DNA of 64,000 bases from Helianthus annuus (GCF_002127325.2 NC_035435.2:131480904-131544903); one strand, 5' to 3'. Positions 23,666-34,600 are shown, numbered from the stretch's first letter. A program made the numbers and translations. The notes: generated from the sequence alone by a model not told the origin.

Positions 23666-24568
23666 TAACAATAAAGCACATAAATATATCATAGCACCTT
23701 TGGGCAAGAAATGATATATCTATGTAATTAGGATTATAATTATTATTTATATTGGTGTGTGCAAAGCGTAATATGTTTTTATTGATATTCTAAGCCCATT
23801 TTACACATTAGTCAAGTTTTAAATTTGTAAAACATGATATTCTACTAACACTAAACACACACGTGGACAAGTGCACCCATCGTGAACGTAGTATAGCGTT
23901 GGTAAGATACCGAGGTCATCCAAGGACACAAGAGCTTTTAGTACCGGTTTATCCTCAACGTCTAATCAATCTAAATTTTTGAGAAAAGGTTTTAAACATG
24001 AAAAAAAATTAAAATGTAGAAATAAAAATAAAATAAAAACAGATAGACAAGATGAATCACTTGGATCCGACTCGCCTTTAATGTATCCTTTGATGATTTT
24101 TGCACTTTCGGACTTTTTAAGAGATTATCTTAGTTATAGTAGTAGGCCCTTCTTTTGAAGGTGACATTACCCTCAAACCAGTGGTTTGAGTCAGCAAGGA
24201 TACAATCCCAAAGGGTAGGAATATTGAAAGATAATTAATTAAGTTATTAATGCGAAAAGTGGTAGGCCCCTCTTTTGAAGGTGACGTTACCCTCGGCTAA
24301 GTGGTTTGAGTTAGCAGGGATACAATCCCAAGTAGCCGGTTTAATATATTAATAGTAGTTTACATGTGAGGGGATCAAGCCATTCGCACCCCCGCCATCC
24401 AATACCAGTGGGTATTAAAGGAGGTCCTAGTAAGCTTGACCCTGGTCCTTGCAGGATCTATACATTGAACAAGGCAAGAACCTTACTAAACCATTCCCTT
24501 AAACCCTAACCAGGTAGCCAACATATCTCTATATAGACCGTAGAGATATGAATGGTGTAAATCTTTTA
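23666..24568. repeat. Copia leader with a 120-bp tandem duplication
   Basis: Non-coding leader. Copies of about 75 bp with TAGGCCC, CTTTTGAAGGTGAC and GTGGTTTGAG start at 24143 and 24263. The last five bases, TTTTA (24564-24568), are the target duplication of the nested element. Confidence 0.65.
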
Positions 24569-24960
24569 TGTAGGACCGGTTTTGACTCCGTAACGATTGC
24601 GAACTGACTCGTGTAACATGCGGAATCCATACACGAACGTGACCGAACACAAGACCGTACTATAAACGTGATTCTATTGATAATCTGAAAACGTACAAAG
24701 CACCACGAATCACCTTGAGCACTTTCTCTCTCTAGACTTTCTCTCTCTAGATCCTAAGCTCCAAGTCTCCAAATGTGCAAAAAGTCTCTAAACTAAGGCA
24801 TAAGCCTCCTATTTATAGGCCAAGGCTTTAATGAGAAAACTCATTAATTACAATATTGCCACCTTGCCTTTTCCCTACTTATTACAATATAAAGCCTAGA
24901 ATTAAACTGTTTCTGCTACGAACTGTCTTGACGGAGGCGATAGACATAACTGCACCAACA
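24569..24960 (-). repeat. 3' LTR of the gag-only element
   Basis: 392 bp. Minus strand starts TGTTGGTGCAGTTATG and ends CCTACA. TATA-like CTATAAATAGG at about 24821-24811. Followed on the plus strand by GACTCCCCCTTGG, the polypurine tract in complement. Confidence 0.9.
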
Positions 24961-25002
24961 GACTCCCCCTTGGATATTGCCGCAGTCAATCTCATAGAGT
25001 CT

Positions 25003-25033
<31 letters not shown>

Positions 25034-27180
25034 GAGTCTTCTTGAAGCTTCCATGGATCTGTCTTCAGCTTTAGCTCCCCTTTTCAGTAGACTCTTTAGG
25101 CTCCCCCTTTCGTCAAGCTTCCGTGCTTTTGGGATCGACACCTGGCTTTTCGGATACAAGCTCCTTCAAGATAGTTACCTGGCTCCTTGAATGCACGCTC
25201 CCCCTTGCGTTGAGCTGGTCTTCAGACTCCCCCCTTAGACTCGGCTATTGGGATCGTAATCTGGTACAATCATCTGCAAATTCTCAAACATTTATAAGTA
25301 ACAACATTGTGATCATCCAGGATTAAAAACCTGCTCTCTCAGCATAAACTAAAACATTTCAAATATACAACAGCGAAAGCTTTTTCGATTGTCCAGGAAT
25401 CGTGACCTTGCTCTTAAAAACTTTTAATCAAGATCCTGGCTCTAAATGTAATAATATTAATATATCCAGGAATACTTGACTTCACTCCCCCTATCAATAA
25501 GCTTCATATATTTGGCAGTATTAAGTATCCAACAACGAAAACTAGCTCTTTAAAACAGATTTTAACAATTTAAGCATCCAAATCCCTCACCGTTAATCAT
25601 CCAAGACCAAATTAATGACCTTGGAGACTTCACAAACTGTTTTTGATTTTTTGAATTTAAAACTTCAAGTTTCAAATTAATAAACTTGTTTTATTTTCAG
25701 AAACACATTCAGCATACTTAGATTTTGAAACTCAGCTCTCAGACATCAGTTGTCGAAAATAAAGTGAAATCAAAATCTTTTTGAATTTTTCATAAAGCAG
25801 TAAAGAAATATTTACAGACAATATTTTTTGTTTGAGTTTGCGTCAGAGGATCATATCAGTTTATGACAAATCACTAGCACCGTTGAGCTTCAAACACTTT
25901 AAGTTCTAAATGATTCACTTAGATTGTCAGTATACTGATCCACTTAAATTTTCACACAAAGTTCAACTGATTCGAGATATGGATTAGTGTTTTAAGGACT
26001 TAAACTTATTCGCGTGTCCCATCTCAGAATATACTCCCGTATCAAAATTCCCTAGATTCAGTCTTACAGGTGAATATACCAATTTGATATCTGTACTCTG
26101 GGTTAATGCGAGACCTTGAGAGCTTAGGTATGAACTTCCGTTCAGTCAAAGAGATGAAGGCTCGACTTTAGGTGTGTTCCCTTTAGGGAATCTTTTCTTC
26201 AACTGCAATCGATTCATATCTTTCGATATTTACTCATTTTTTGTGCAGAGGGTAAGCTTTTAAAAGTGCATAAAGTATTATACGAGGTCTAGGCCATTGC
26301 TTTCACAATATCAGAAGACCAGGTATAATACCCCAGATATCAAACAGTACAAAACCTAGTATCTCAGAATCAGGCAATCTCTCATACAAGATTTCGGGGG
26401 TTACCCATATATCCGAGAGATGTTCTCCGCGAGATAAGCAAGTATTTGATACTTAGGTTTATATCTCTAAAACAATCTACTAAGCGTGTAAAAACCTACT
26501 GGCATATCATCAGTGAGACCGTTTATCACATTAATCATTCCATTTCTTTAGCGTACTGTGATTGTCTACTGATGTACTATCATTTCCTTTTTTTTACACA
26601 AAAACTCATTTTTAAATTTTATCATGTTTTTGGCTTTTTCAAATTTTCTAATGTTTTTGGATTTTCTGACAATTTCTTACTCCCCCTAAAATGCAAAACC
26701 ATTTAAAGAAAATTTGACAACCTGATACTGATAGCTTCGTCTCGCCATCCATTTTCTGCTTCTCATGCACTGATTTGCAGAAAATATAATGTACCCCCAT
26801 GATTTACAACACATTGATATTTTACAGTTTGAAAACCGTTTTTTCAATCTTGTGAAATTAATCATGTTTGTTCAGCCGTGAGAGTTTCGGCTTATTTAAG
26901 TAACATATTTTTGAAATTTTGAATTTTTGACAGATTTAAAAACAAACATATTTTTGATTTTTCAAATTTTTGACAAAATAAAAACATATTTTTGGTTTTT
27001 TTTATTTTTCAATTTTTAGGGTTTATGAAATATTGTTTATTTATATACAAAAATCAAACAAACTCCCTGTTCATCAGTCGCAAGGACCAGCAGCCTTCTC
27101 CTCTCCTTGTGCCAGGCTGCTCCGATTTCCATTCTCACAGTCTTCAATTTTCTTTAGCACCTGCACATTTAACTATTAGA
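24961..27180 (-). other. Non-coding 3' region of the gag-only element with several polypurine tracts
   Basis: No protein-like ORF. Runs of five to six C in plus-strand CTCCCCC context occur at about 24963, 25109, 25201, 25227, 25486 and 26681; on the coding strand they are GGGGGAG purine tracts. A (TC)n microsatellite lies at 25007-25033. A pol gene would be expected here in an autonomous relative. Confidence 0.65.
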
Positions 27181-28137
27181 TTATTTGAACAATTTTGCCC
27201 AGGTCTGTTTGACCTTAGGCATTTCAACACAAAATGCGTCATTTAACTTCAGAAAATCTTTGTCATTTTGTTCAAAGACTTTGTCAATTTTGACTTCAAC
27301 TTTTTCATCATTTACCGAAACGATTTGTTTCTTAACAGACCATGTTTGACCTTTTGGAGTACCTCTTTTGTAAAAATGTGAATCTTTTTGAACATTTTGA
27401 TTCTGAACAACAGTTGGTTTCCAAAATTGTTGTGGTTTTGTTGCATCGACATTTGTTCTCCAACTTTGTGTTGTTCTAAATCTGGGTGTGTGAGAATTCC
27501 GGGTTTGTCTTGAATCAAACCTACTTGGATTTGATTTCCAAGTTTGATTCGAAGAAAACTTGTTTGTGTTGTACCTCCAAGTTTGGTTTGAATCAAATCT
27601 GGTTGACCTTTGTTTCACATCCTTAGATTTCTGTTTCTCAACATCATTAGACTTCTTTTTCTTCTCAACATCAACAGGTTTCAGATTTGGACACTTGCGA
27701 GCAAGATGTCCAGTTTGATCACATTTGAAACATGTTCTCTTGGACACATCCTTGACCTGTTGTTGTTGCTTTTTCTGAGCATAGAACTCTTCATTAGACT
27801 GTCGTCTAAATTGGAGTTCTTTCTCTTCTTCGGAACTTGTTCCGCGAACAAAATTCATTTTTGTTTGATAATTTGGCGTTTCATTTCTTTTCCAATTTTG
27901 TTTCTTTTTATAACCCAACCCAGCCTTCATATTTTTCTTTTTGAAACCAGGTTTGTTATAAAAAGTTTTGTGATCTTTTCCAGCAAACTTTGAAATTTCA
28001 GATTTTTCAATTTCAACCATTTTGAAAACTTTGTCAATCTTTTCTGAAATCACATTCTGAATCGGGAATACAATATCTAAGAATAATTTGTCCGATCCAA
28101 TCATGGTATAAACCAATCCTTTTGAATCATCATTCAA
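27181..28137 (-). CDS. Second gag-like ORF with CCHC knuckle
   Basis: 318 codons. Residues about 137-150 form a CCHC knuckle (CFKCDQTGHLARKC). It is followed by repeated basic TW/SN blocks (FSSNQTWKSNPSRF and variants), an RNA-binding-like low-complexity tract. The frame is entered from the upstream ORF by a one-base shift near 28170, so the two ORFs were probably one protein of about 1.38 kcodons. The end at 27181 is followed by non-coding DNA where a protease would be expected. Confidence 0.7.
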   Translation of the reverse strand: MNDDSKGLVYTMIGSDKLFLDIVFPIQNVISEKIDKVFKMVEIEKSEISKFAGKDHKTFYNKPGFKKKNMKAGLGYKKKQNWKRNETPNYQTKMNFVRGTSSEEEKELQFRRQSNEEFYAQKKQQQQVKDVSKRTCFKCDQTGHLARKCPNLKPVDVEKKKKSNDVEKQKSKDVKQRSTRFDSNQTWRYNTNKFSSNQTWKSNPSRFDSRQTRNSHTPRFRTTQSWRTNVDATKPQQFWKPTVVQNQNVQKDSHFYKRGTPKGQTWSVKKQIVSVNDEKVEVKIDKVFEQNDKDFLKLNDAFCVEMPKVKQTWAKLFK

Positions 28138-28160
28138 ATTTTTCTCAGATTTTGAATTTT

Positions 28161-31100
28161 TCAGATATTCTTCATGAAAACTACCTTCATTTCATCCAGT
28201 GATTCAAATTTACCTGTTTCAACCGACTCTTCTTTCAACACACTTTCAACGACCTTACCTACCACCTCTGAATCACTTGAATCATCAGATTTGGAATTGG
28301 TTACGTCAATGTTATCTGGCAATTGATCGACCATGTTGAAAGCTTTTTTGACTTTCCCATCATCACAAAATGCAAACTTTTCCGGTGGAGGAACTTGATG
28401 ATACTCAGAACCAATACCCTTTTTGTTTTTCTCAGAATCATCATCACCCGGATTTATGTTGAAAATTCTTTCAAGCACATATGATGATGCATGATAACTT
28501 TTTAACTTGTTGTTATCCTGTTCTAAATTGGCTATTTGACGCTTCAACTTAGCAACATCCTCAATATAAGAATTAACAACTTGTTGCTTTATTGAATATT
28601 GTCGCTTAAGCGTATAAGTTGTTTCAGAACAGTATTTCAATCTAGATTGAACAAGTTTCATTTGACTCTTCACATCTTCATATGATTGTTTTGTAATGTG
28701 GTAAGCTAATTTTATTGAATCATACTCCTTTTTCATTTCCTGACATGCATTTTCTTTTTGTAAACATTCTTCTGTTATTTTTGAAACCTTTTCTTTCAAA
28801 CTTTCATTTTCTTTTTCTAAAATCTTGCATTTTTGTGTGAGTTTTTCGTCATTATCTTTCAAAACTTTTTCGTTTTCTAACATCTCTTTGCATTTTTCTT
28901 TGAAAACATTTTCAATTTTAGTAAATTCTAGATCTCTTGTTCTGAAATTTTCGTCTTTTTCAGTACAAGCACTGCACGTTTCCATGCATTTCTTGCACTG
29001 TTCATCAATTTTGTTTAAGATTTCAGAATCAGATTTTACCTCAGTGATTGGAACTTTGACTTTTTCTGTTGTCTCTGTCTCATCAGCATCTTTCTTCTGT
29101 TCTTCTTCACCAATACCAGCATCACCACCAACATCAGCATCTTTCTTCTGTTCTTCTTCACCAGTACCAGCATCACCAGCAACATCAGCATCCAACCTCT
29201 CTATCTTCACTTCTTCTTTTTCTTCTTTCTTCTTCATCTCTTCTTTAACCTGCTGTTCTTCAGAAATAGCTTCTTTTTCAACAACTTTTTCTTCTACCTT
29301 TTCTTCCTCTTCTATCTTCACATCTTCCTTCATCTTTTCTTCTTCTTTTACTTCATCTTTAGATTCACCAGCAACTTTCTTTAGTTCATCTACCATGCAT
29401 TCAACATTCTTCTTCATCCTCTCTTCATCACTCTTTCTCAAACTTGATGTCATGGCATCTCTGATGATTTTATGCAGCCTTTTCTTATAGTGTTTATCTT
29501 TTTCAACATTTGAGTAGTATTCGCCGGATAGAGGAATTACTGCAAGAACTTCATCAAAAACCACTTCCTTTGGATGAACGACTGGTTCACCATCCCTGTT
29601 TACATAACACTCTCGCTTCTTGTCCCATCTTTTATTGCTTCTTGCTTCTTCATACTCTTTTTCCATATCCTCAATTATGTATCCAACGATACATCTTTCT
29701 CTGTAAGTTTTCTCTTTCAGAATCTCTTCTCTTGTTTTCTCCTTTATTTCAGCAACAAAAGCATTATGTTTGTTCAATGCTTCCCATTTGGCTTTTGCTT
29801 TGAATCGTTCATCAACAACATCATCTACTGGAAGAAATTCGCTCCAGTCAAACCCTTCATCATCATGGATTACTGCACATGCTCTTGATTTCTCTTTGGG
29901 AGTATTTTCAATCAATTTCGGCTCTTCTTTGCTACGGTGGTAAATCGCCTTTCGGTAATAATCATCATTGAAAGGTTTCTCAGTTTCGTCAACTTCAGAA
30001 TTTTTGCATTCTCTTTTGAAATGACCTTTTTGCTTGCATTTGAAGCAGGTTACTTTGGATTTATCAAATCCCAGCTTTGTTGACGGACCACCTATTAACT
30101 GCTTCCCAATAATCTCCATATACCTCTGAGCTCTTCGAATGCAACTTGCTAAACACCAGCGTATGTCAATAAGTTCCATTTCTACTGGATCGATCTGGCC
30201 GTAATCTTCCTTTGTCAGTTCTGAGTTTCCAATTTTTCCAGATACTAGACCTTCATATGATTCCAGGACAGATGTCAGAAAACTCATTTGTTGTTTTGCT
30301 GCATTGATGCTCATAGCCGGAGAATTCTTCAGTTTAAACGCTATGTTGCAGAGAACTTCTTCAAATTCTTCAGGGTTTGCTTTTGAAGAAGATAAGTGAT
30401 ATCCTGGATTATAGCTTGATGAGCTTTTCTGTGGTTCTTTTGACTTTTCAGCACTGAATCCAGTCTTTAGTGATTCACTTATAGTCACCGAAGGTGTGCT
30501 ACCTTTATAATAAAGACCTACATTCTGTTGATGTGATGAACTGCTCATCTTGCTTTGTTTCTGCAATTCAAGCTCATGACTTTCTAGCTTTTCTAACAAA
30601 GCATCAAGAGTAATTGTTTCATACAATACATCATTTTTCAAAATAAAGACAAACGTTTGCCACTGATCAGTTCGTGGTAACGCTTCAATGATTTTATCAA
30701 TTATTTCCTCACGTGTTTTGACAATTTCAAACCTTTTGAGTTCAGTTTTTAAATGACAAAATCGTTCAATCATTTGCCTCACTGATTCTCCTTTTAAGCT
30801 ATCAAACAAATCAAACTCTTTTTTTAGTAATGCAATTTTATTCTTTTTAATCTGTTTACCACCCTCAGCTTTGACCCTTAACGCTTCCCAAACCGATTTT
30901 GAAGAACCATCATGAACAAGTAATGAGAATATGTCATCTTTAATCGATTGCTGGATTAAAGCAATCATTCGTTGTTCATATGAAAAATTATTTTCATCTT
31001 CAACGGATAAGCTTTTGAGTGCGATTTCTTCTCCTTTATCATTAACAGGTCTATCGTAACCAAACTCTAAACAAAACCAGCTTTTATGTGCGTAAGCTTT

Positions 31101-31325
31101 AGTCCAGTTGATAAACCGTTCTTTCCACCATGTATAATCCTCAATATTTTCAAGCTTTGGTGGTTTCGAATAAGTCCCATAGAAATTATCATGTTTAATG
31201 TTATCATTGATTGTTTTTGTTATTGATTTTTGTGTGACAGTTGATGTTTCGGAAGATTCTGATGTGAACGCTTTGTAGAACATGTTGTAGAATTCTTCAG
31301 CCATGATGTTATCTCCTCGAGTCAC
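28161..31325 (-). CDS. Large gag-like protein: UBN2 domain, CCHC knuckle, coiled coil
   Basis: 1054 codons, open throughout. Residues about 45-260 match the Copia UBN2 gag fold (TWWKERFINW, VWEALRVKAEGGKQIKKNK, LKKEFDLFDSLKGES, IIEALPRTDQWQTF). The knuckle CFKCKQKGHFKREC is at about 426-439. Residues about 640-760 are Lys/Glu-rich and include a tandem GEEEQKKDAD duplication. Residues about 780-960 are a heptad-rich coiled coil with four clustered Cys (CKKCMETCSAC). The C-terminus is acidic and serine-rich. Such a protein would form particles. The long coiled coil is unusual for a Copia gag. Confidence 0.8.
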   Translation of the reverse strand: MTRGDNIMAEEFYNMFYKAFTSESSETSTVTQKSITKTINDNIKHDNFYGTYSKPPKLENIEDYTWWKERFINWTKAYAHKSWFCLEFGYDRPVNDKGEEIALKSLSVEDENNFSYEQRMIALIQQSIKDDIFSLLVHDGSSKSVWEALRVKAEGGKQIKKNKIALLKKEFDLFDSLKGESVRQMIERFCHLKTELKRFEIVKTREEIIDKIIEALPRTDQWQTFVFILKNDVLYETITLDALLEKLESHELELQKQSKMSSSSHQQNVGLYYKGSTPSVTISESLKTGFSAEKSKEPQKSSSSYNPGYHLSSSKANPEEFEEVLCNIAFKLKNSPAMSINAAKQQMSFLTSVLESYEGLVSGKIGNSELTKEDYGQIDPVEMELIDIRWCLASCIRRAQRYMEIIGKQLIGGPSTKLGFDKSKVTCFKCKQKGHFKRECKNSEVDETEKPFNDDYYRKAIYHRSKEEPKLIENTPKEKSRACAVIHDDEGFDWSEFLPVDDVVDERFKAKAKWEALNKHNAFVAEIKEKTREEILKEKTYRERCIVGYIIEDMEKEYEEARSNKRWDKKRECYVNRDGEPVVHPKEVVFDEVLAVIPLSGEYYSNVEKDKHYKKRLHKIIRDAMTSSLRKSDEERMKKNVECMVDELKKVAGESKDEVKEEEKMKEDVKIEEEEKVEEKVVEKEAISEEQQVKEEMKKKEEKEEVKIERLDADVAGDAGTGEEEQKKDADVGGDAGIGEEEQKKDADETETTEKVKVPITEVKSDSEILNKIDEQCKKCMETCSACTEKDENFRTRDLEFTKIENVFKEKCKEMLENEKVLKDNDEKLTQKCKILEKENESLKEKVSKITEECLQKENACQEMKKEYDSIKLAYHITKQSYEDVKSQMKLVQSRLKYCSETTYTLKRQYSIKQQVVNSYIEDVAKLKRQIANLEQDNNKLKSYHASSYVLERIFNINPGDDDSEKNKKGIGSEYHQVPPPEKFAFCDDGKVKKAFNMVDQLPDNIDVTNSKSDDSSDSEVVGKVVESVLKEESVETGKFESLDEMKVVFMKNI

Positions 31326-31434
31326 CTGAAAACAGACAAACTCAGTTCAAATACTAACGATCAACTGGATCGGACGGGTATCCGATCGAGTGAGTCAACA
31401 AAAGTCAACACAATAATGATGAACGTATGACAAC

Positions 31435-31625
31435 GGATCGGGTGGGGATCCGATCGGGTGACAGTGTGTCTTGGATCGGGTGGGGATCCGATCAGGTGAC
31501 AGTGTGTCTTGGATCGGATGGGGATCCGATCGGGTGACAGTGTGTCTTGGATCGGGTGGGGATCCGATCGGGTGACACTGTGTCTTGGATCGGGTGGGGA
31601 TCCGATCGGGCGGGTATCCGATACT
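31435..31625. repeat. 38-bp minisatellite in the leader of the gag-only element
   Basis: Five units at exactly 38-bp spacing (31435, 31473, 31511, 31549, 31587). Each has GGATCGGGTGGGGATCCGAT, with the palindrome GGATCC inside, and ends in CAGTGTGTCTT. Related GGATCGG...ATCCGATCGG blocks scatter to about 31915. Confidence 0.85.
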
Positions 31626-32227
31626 TTGACAGTCACCTAGAGCTCAAACAAATGAAATGATTAGGATCGGGTGGTAATCCGTTCGGATTGCCACTCGATT
31701 CTTTGCACTTTAAACCTTTGAAACAAATAAAGTCCCTTAAAGCGGATTGTAATCCGATCGGGTGGGTCAACAAAGTCAAACTTTTTAATGAATTGCAACG
31801 GATCGGATGGTGATCCGAACGGGTCACAATCAGAGGCTTGACACTAATGTGTTTTAACAAATCAATGTACAATGAATCGGGTGGTCATCCGATCGGATTG
31901 CCATCCGATCGGAGAACATCACCAAGAACAGCAATAGTAACAGCGAACATTTTCAACTTTTTCAAACCAGAAAAATCAAGATTTCTCACAATTTGTTTGG
32001 AGTATTGATCTGAAATTTTGTAGGGTTGTTCGATTATGATTTTCGCATATAATACTAAAAAATCAGCCAATTTGAACCGTTAGAACCCTGTTAATTTTGC
32101 AATTTTCGGACAGAAAGTGTAGAAGATAGAAAAATGATCAAATTTGACAAATCTGGATGACATTTGGATCTGAATATGATGAAATCCTGTACGAATCTGT
32201 GTGATAGATCTGTGCAATCGAGCTCCT
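31626..32227 (-). other. Leader of the gag-only element
   Basis: Non-coding, with degenerate GATCGGGTGG...ATCCGATCGG blocks at about 31664, 31742, 31799 and 31876. No ORF of protein character. Confidence 0.5.
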
Positions 32228-32239
32228 GCTCTGATACCA
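32228..32239 (-). other. Primer-binding site of the gag-only element
   Basis: TGGTATCAGAGC on the minus strand, two bases from the LTR end (32242). Confidence 0.8.
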
Positions 32240-32241
32240 CT

Positions 32242-32633
32242 TGTAGGACTGGTTTTGACTCCGTAACGATTGCGAACCGACTCGTGTAACGTGCGGAATC
32301 CGTACACGAACGTGACCGAACACAAGACCGTACTATAAACGTGATTCTATTGATAATCTGAAAACGTACAAAGCACCACGAATCACCTTGAGCACTTTCT
32401 CTCTCTAGACTTTCTCTCTCTAGATCCTAAGCTCCAAGTCTCCAAATGTGCAAAAAGTCTCTAAACTAAGGCATAAGCCTCCTATTTATAGGTCAAGGCT
32501 TTAATGAGAAAACTAATTAATTACAATATTGACACCTTGCCTTTTCCCTAGTTATTACAATATAAAGCCTAGAATTAATCTGTTTCTGCTACAAACTGTC
32601 TTGACGGAGACGATAGACGTAACTGCACCAACA
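32242..32633 (-). repeat. 5' LTR of the gag-only element
   Basis: 392 bp, partner of 24569-24960, with TATA-like CTATAAATAGG on the minus strand at about 32494-32484. It is followed by the duplication TTTTA. Confidence 0.9.
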
Positions 32634-33564
32634 TTTTACTTTATATAGACAGTAAAGTAATGCCAAGACAACAGGGACAAATGATAAAGAAAATTCACCT
32701 TCAACATAAGAAACTAGTTATTAAAGTCAATAATACAAAACCAAATAAAAGTTGCCGAAAGATTAAAAATCAAAAGTAATACATAAAAGACTTGTCTTCA
32801 CCAAGTGATATAAGAGGCTTAACCAAACATGGCCTATGATTGGTAAGAACTCTTACAATCAATCTTAAGACATATGATTAAATGATTAAATCATTTTTTA
32901 ATTGAATTAAGGAAAAACATTCTAACTGATTTTATTTTCCTTATGACTAAAATCAAAATAAATAATCAACTGATATTATGTGCATCATTTGATTTATATG
33001 AAAATAAAAGGAAACAACAATTATTTGTTAAAAAAAACAAAACAATACTAAAGCATTATTCCTTTTACTCTATATGAGATGATTATCAATAAGAAACTAC
33101 AATTTAAAGAATAAAGATACTATATGGCCATCCAAAACACATCGTTTTAACATGATGTCCATATGATATGCATACAAAAGGGTTTTATATCCTTTAAATA
33201 GTATGGCATCAAATTCAATATTATACGACACAAACTATCAGAATGAAATCCATTATGTAATCATGCATCTATTAATTTCTTGAAAGAATTTAGGTGTCAA
33301 TTTCAATTTAGGAAATCGCACATATTGTGAGATACTTAAACTATTCATATCCAAAAAACATATACATTCAAATCAACCTGATATGCGATTTGCATAAGAG
33401 TTATTACAAATCAGTTTTTCATTATTAACTTTAATGTTGGATAAATTTGCATTCGATCATCAAAATGGTTTCATATAGGCAACATAAGAATTGTTCAACT
33501 AGAAAAAAATAATATGCATTAATATCTGGTCTATTTACATGATCGAACTGATATAATCAACATC
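32634..33564 (-). other. First part of the Copia leader
   Basis: AT-rich and non-coding; the outer portion of the Copia leader, separated from 23666-24568 by the gag-only element. Confidence 0.6.
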
Positions 33565-33576
33565 GCTCTGATACCA
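33565..33576 (-). other. Primer-binding site of the large Copia element
   Basis: Minus strand TGGTATCAGAGC, two bases from the LTR end at 33579. Confidence 0.85.
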
Positions 33577-33578
33577 CA

Positions 33579-34002
33579 TGTTGATTATATCTTTAAACAT
33601 GGGTCTAAAACATAAAACCCTAATCACGTTTATCAAGTCAAATCATGAACATGAACATAAAATTAGAGGCACTTACATGTGGGAATTGTTATCTTTGCTG
33701 ATGATGAAGCCATGATTCCCATTATGATGCCATTTAGTGATGAGATTTTTAGAGAGAATTCTTGATTAGTGTTTTAGGAGTGTTTCATTATGAATGAACA
33801 AGATGATGACCATCCATTTTATTAGTTACTCAAGACTCCTCTCATTCTCTATATTAAAGGCATCTAAAGGGAAATCATAATGGCCCCTAACTTATAAATA
33901 TTAACAATTACTTCCATCACGTAATTGTTAGGGACCGGTTACGTCATATTGATAAGGTTAACTTAAATGATCTGTAGGCCACATTACGGGTTATTTCTAA
34001 CA
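33579..34002 (-). repeat. 5' LTR of the large Copia element
   Basis: 424 bp, TG...CA, partner of 4093-4517. It is followed by the target duplication TCTTT at 34003-34007. Confidence 0.9.
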
Positions 34003-34007
34003 TCTTT

Positions 34008-34600
34008 TGCATCTCAAAAGCTAACACAACTCTAAAGGGAAATGGTTCCCCTTCACCCCCTTTTGATTTTCACCTCCACATCACCATCTTCACCTCCATA
34101 TCACCACCTCCCTCCTTATCTCCATCAAGGGAAACAGTTCCCCTTCATCCCCTTTTGATTTTCCTCCAATCAACAAACAACAACAGCAGCATCAACAAGA
34201 AAAAATAATCGGAGAGATCGGTTGCCACCTCACCTCCCCGATGCCTTCCTCGACGCTACACCCCACCGTCTTATGCTGGTGAATTTATGAATAGTTTTAT
34301 AATAACTGTATTAATTTTATTAAACATACGTATTCGGGTTTATTTTTATGGCATGTTGTAGAGGCAAAAGGAAGGTTTTAAACATACGTATTCGTGTTTA
34401 TTTTTATGCACGTTTTTAGTTAATCTATGTTTTGACTTTTGACGTAAATATTTTGAGAAATGATTCATGTCAAATATAATACATTTTTGTGCTAATTTTA
34501 TGAATGTTTTCAATTTGTCTACATATTGATCAATAAGCAATTACAAAAAAATAAAAAATAAAAAAAAATAAGTACATTCAAATCACGTTAAAAAAACTGA
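34008..34600. other. Spacer without a gene
   Basis: Pyrimidine-rich 34030-34160 with a repeated TTCCCCTTCA(C/T)CCCCTTTTGAT block, then AT-rich sequence with a direct repeat of AAACATACGTATTCG at about 34322 and 34380. No coding potential seen. Confidence 0.5.

Larger units (their letters stand above)
24569..32633 (-). mobile_element. Gag-only LTR retrotransposon nested in the Copia leader
   Basis: LTRs 24569-24960 and 32242-32633 (both 392 bp, TG...CA, about 12 differences by eye), flanked by TTTTA at 24564-24568 and 32634-32638. Primer site 32239-32228 (TGGTATCAGAGC). Internal order on the minus strand: leader with minisatellite, a long gag-like ORF, a second CCHC ORF, then about 2.2 kb without coding sequence up to the polypurine tract. 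No protease, RT or integrase is present, so it depends on a helper. Confidence 0.9.
4093..34002 (-). mobile_element. Degraded Ty1/copia retrotransposon, split by two nested elements
   Basis: The LTRs are 4093-4517 and 33579-34002, both TG...CA, flanked by the 5-bp duplication TCTTT (4088-4092 and 34003-34007). The primer site is 33576-33565 and the polypurine tract about 4530-4518. Own sequence is 4093-8616, 22849-24568 and 32634-34002, about 7.6 kb; the rest is a gypsy element (8617-22848) and a gag-only element (24569-32633). Order on the minus strand is leader, gag, protease, integrase, reverse transcriptase, RNase H, the Copia order. By-eye alignment of the LTRs gives roughly 14 substitutions and one indel in about 424 bp. 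Confidence 0.9.

Noticed and set aside
28825..29490. 221-codon plus-strand ORF rich in Ser and Phe
   Set aside because: It is the complement of the Lys/Glu-rich part of the gag-like ORF on the minus strand; composition is that of a shadow.
31435..31620. Possible CRISPR-like array (constant 38-bp spacing)
   Set aside because: Units are contiguous tandem repeats with no distinct spacers, and the context is a plant retrotransposon leader.
31361..31636. Repeat-peptide ORF (RSDPHPIQD-like units)
   Set aside because: It is the translation of the 38-bp non-coding minisatellite in an element leader.
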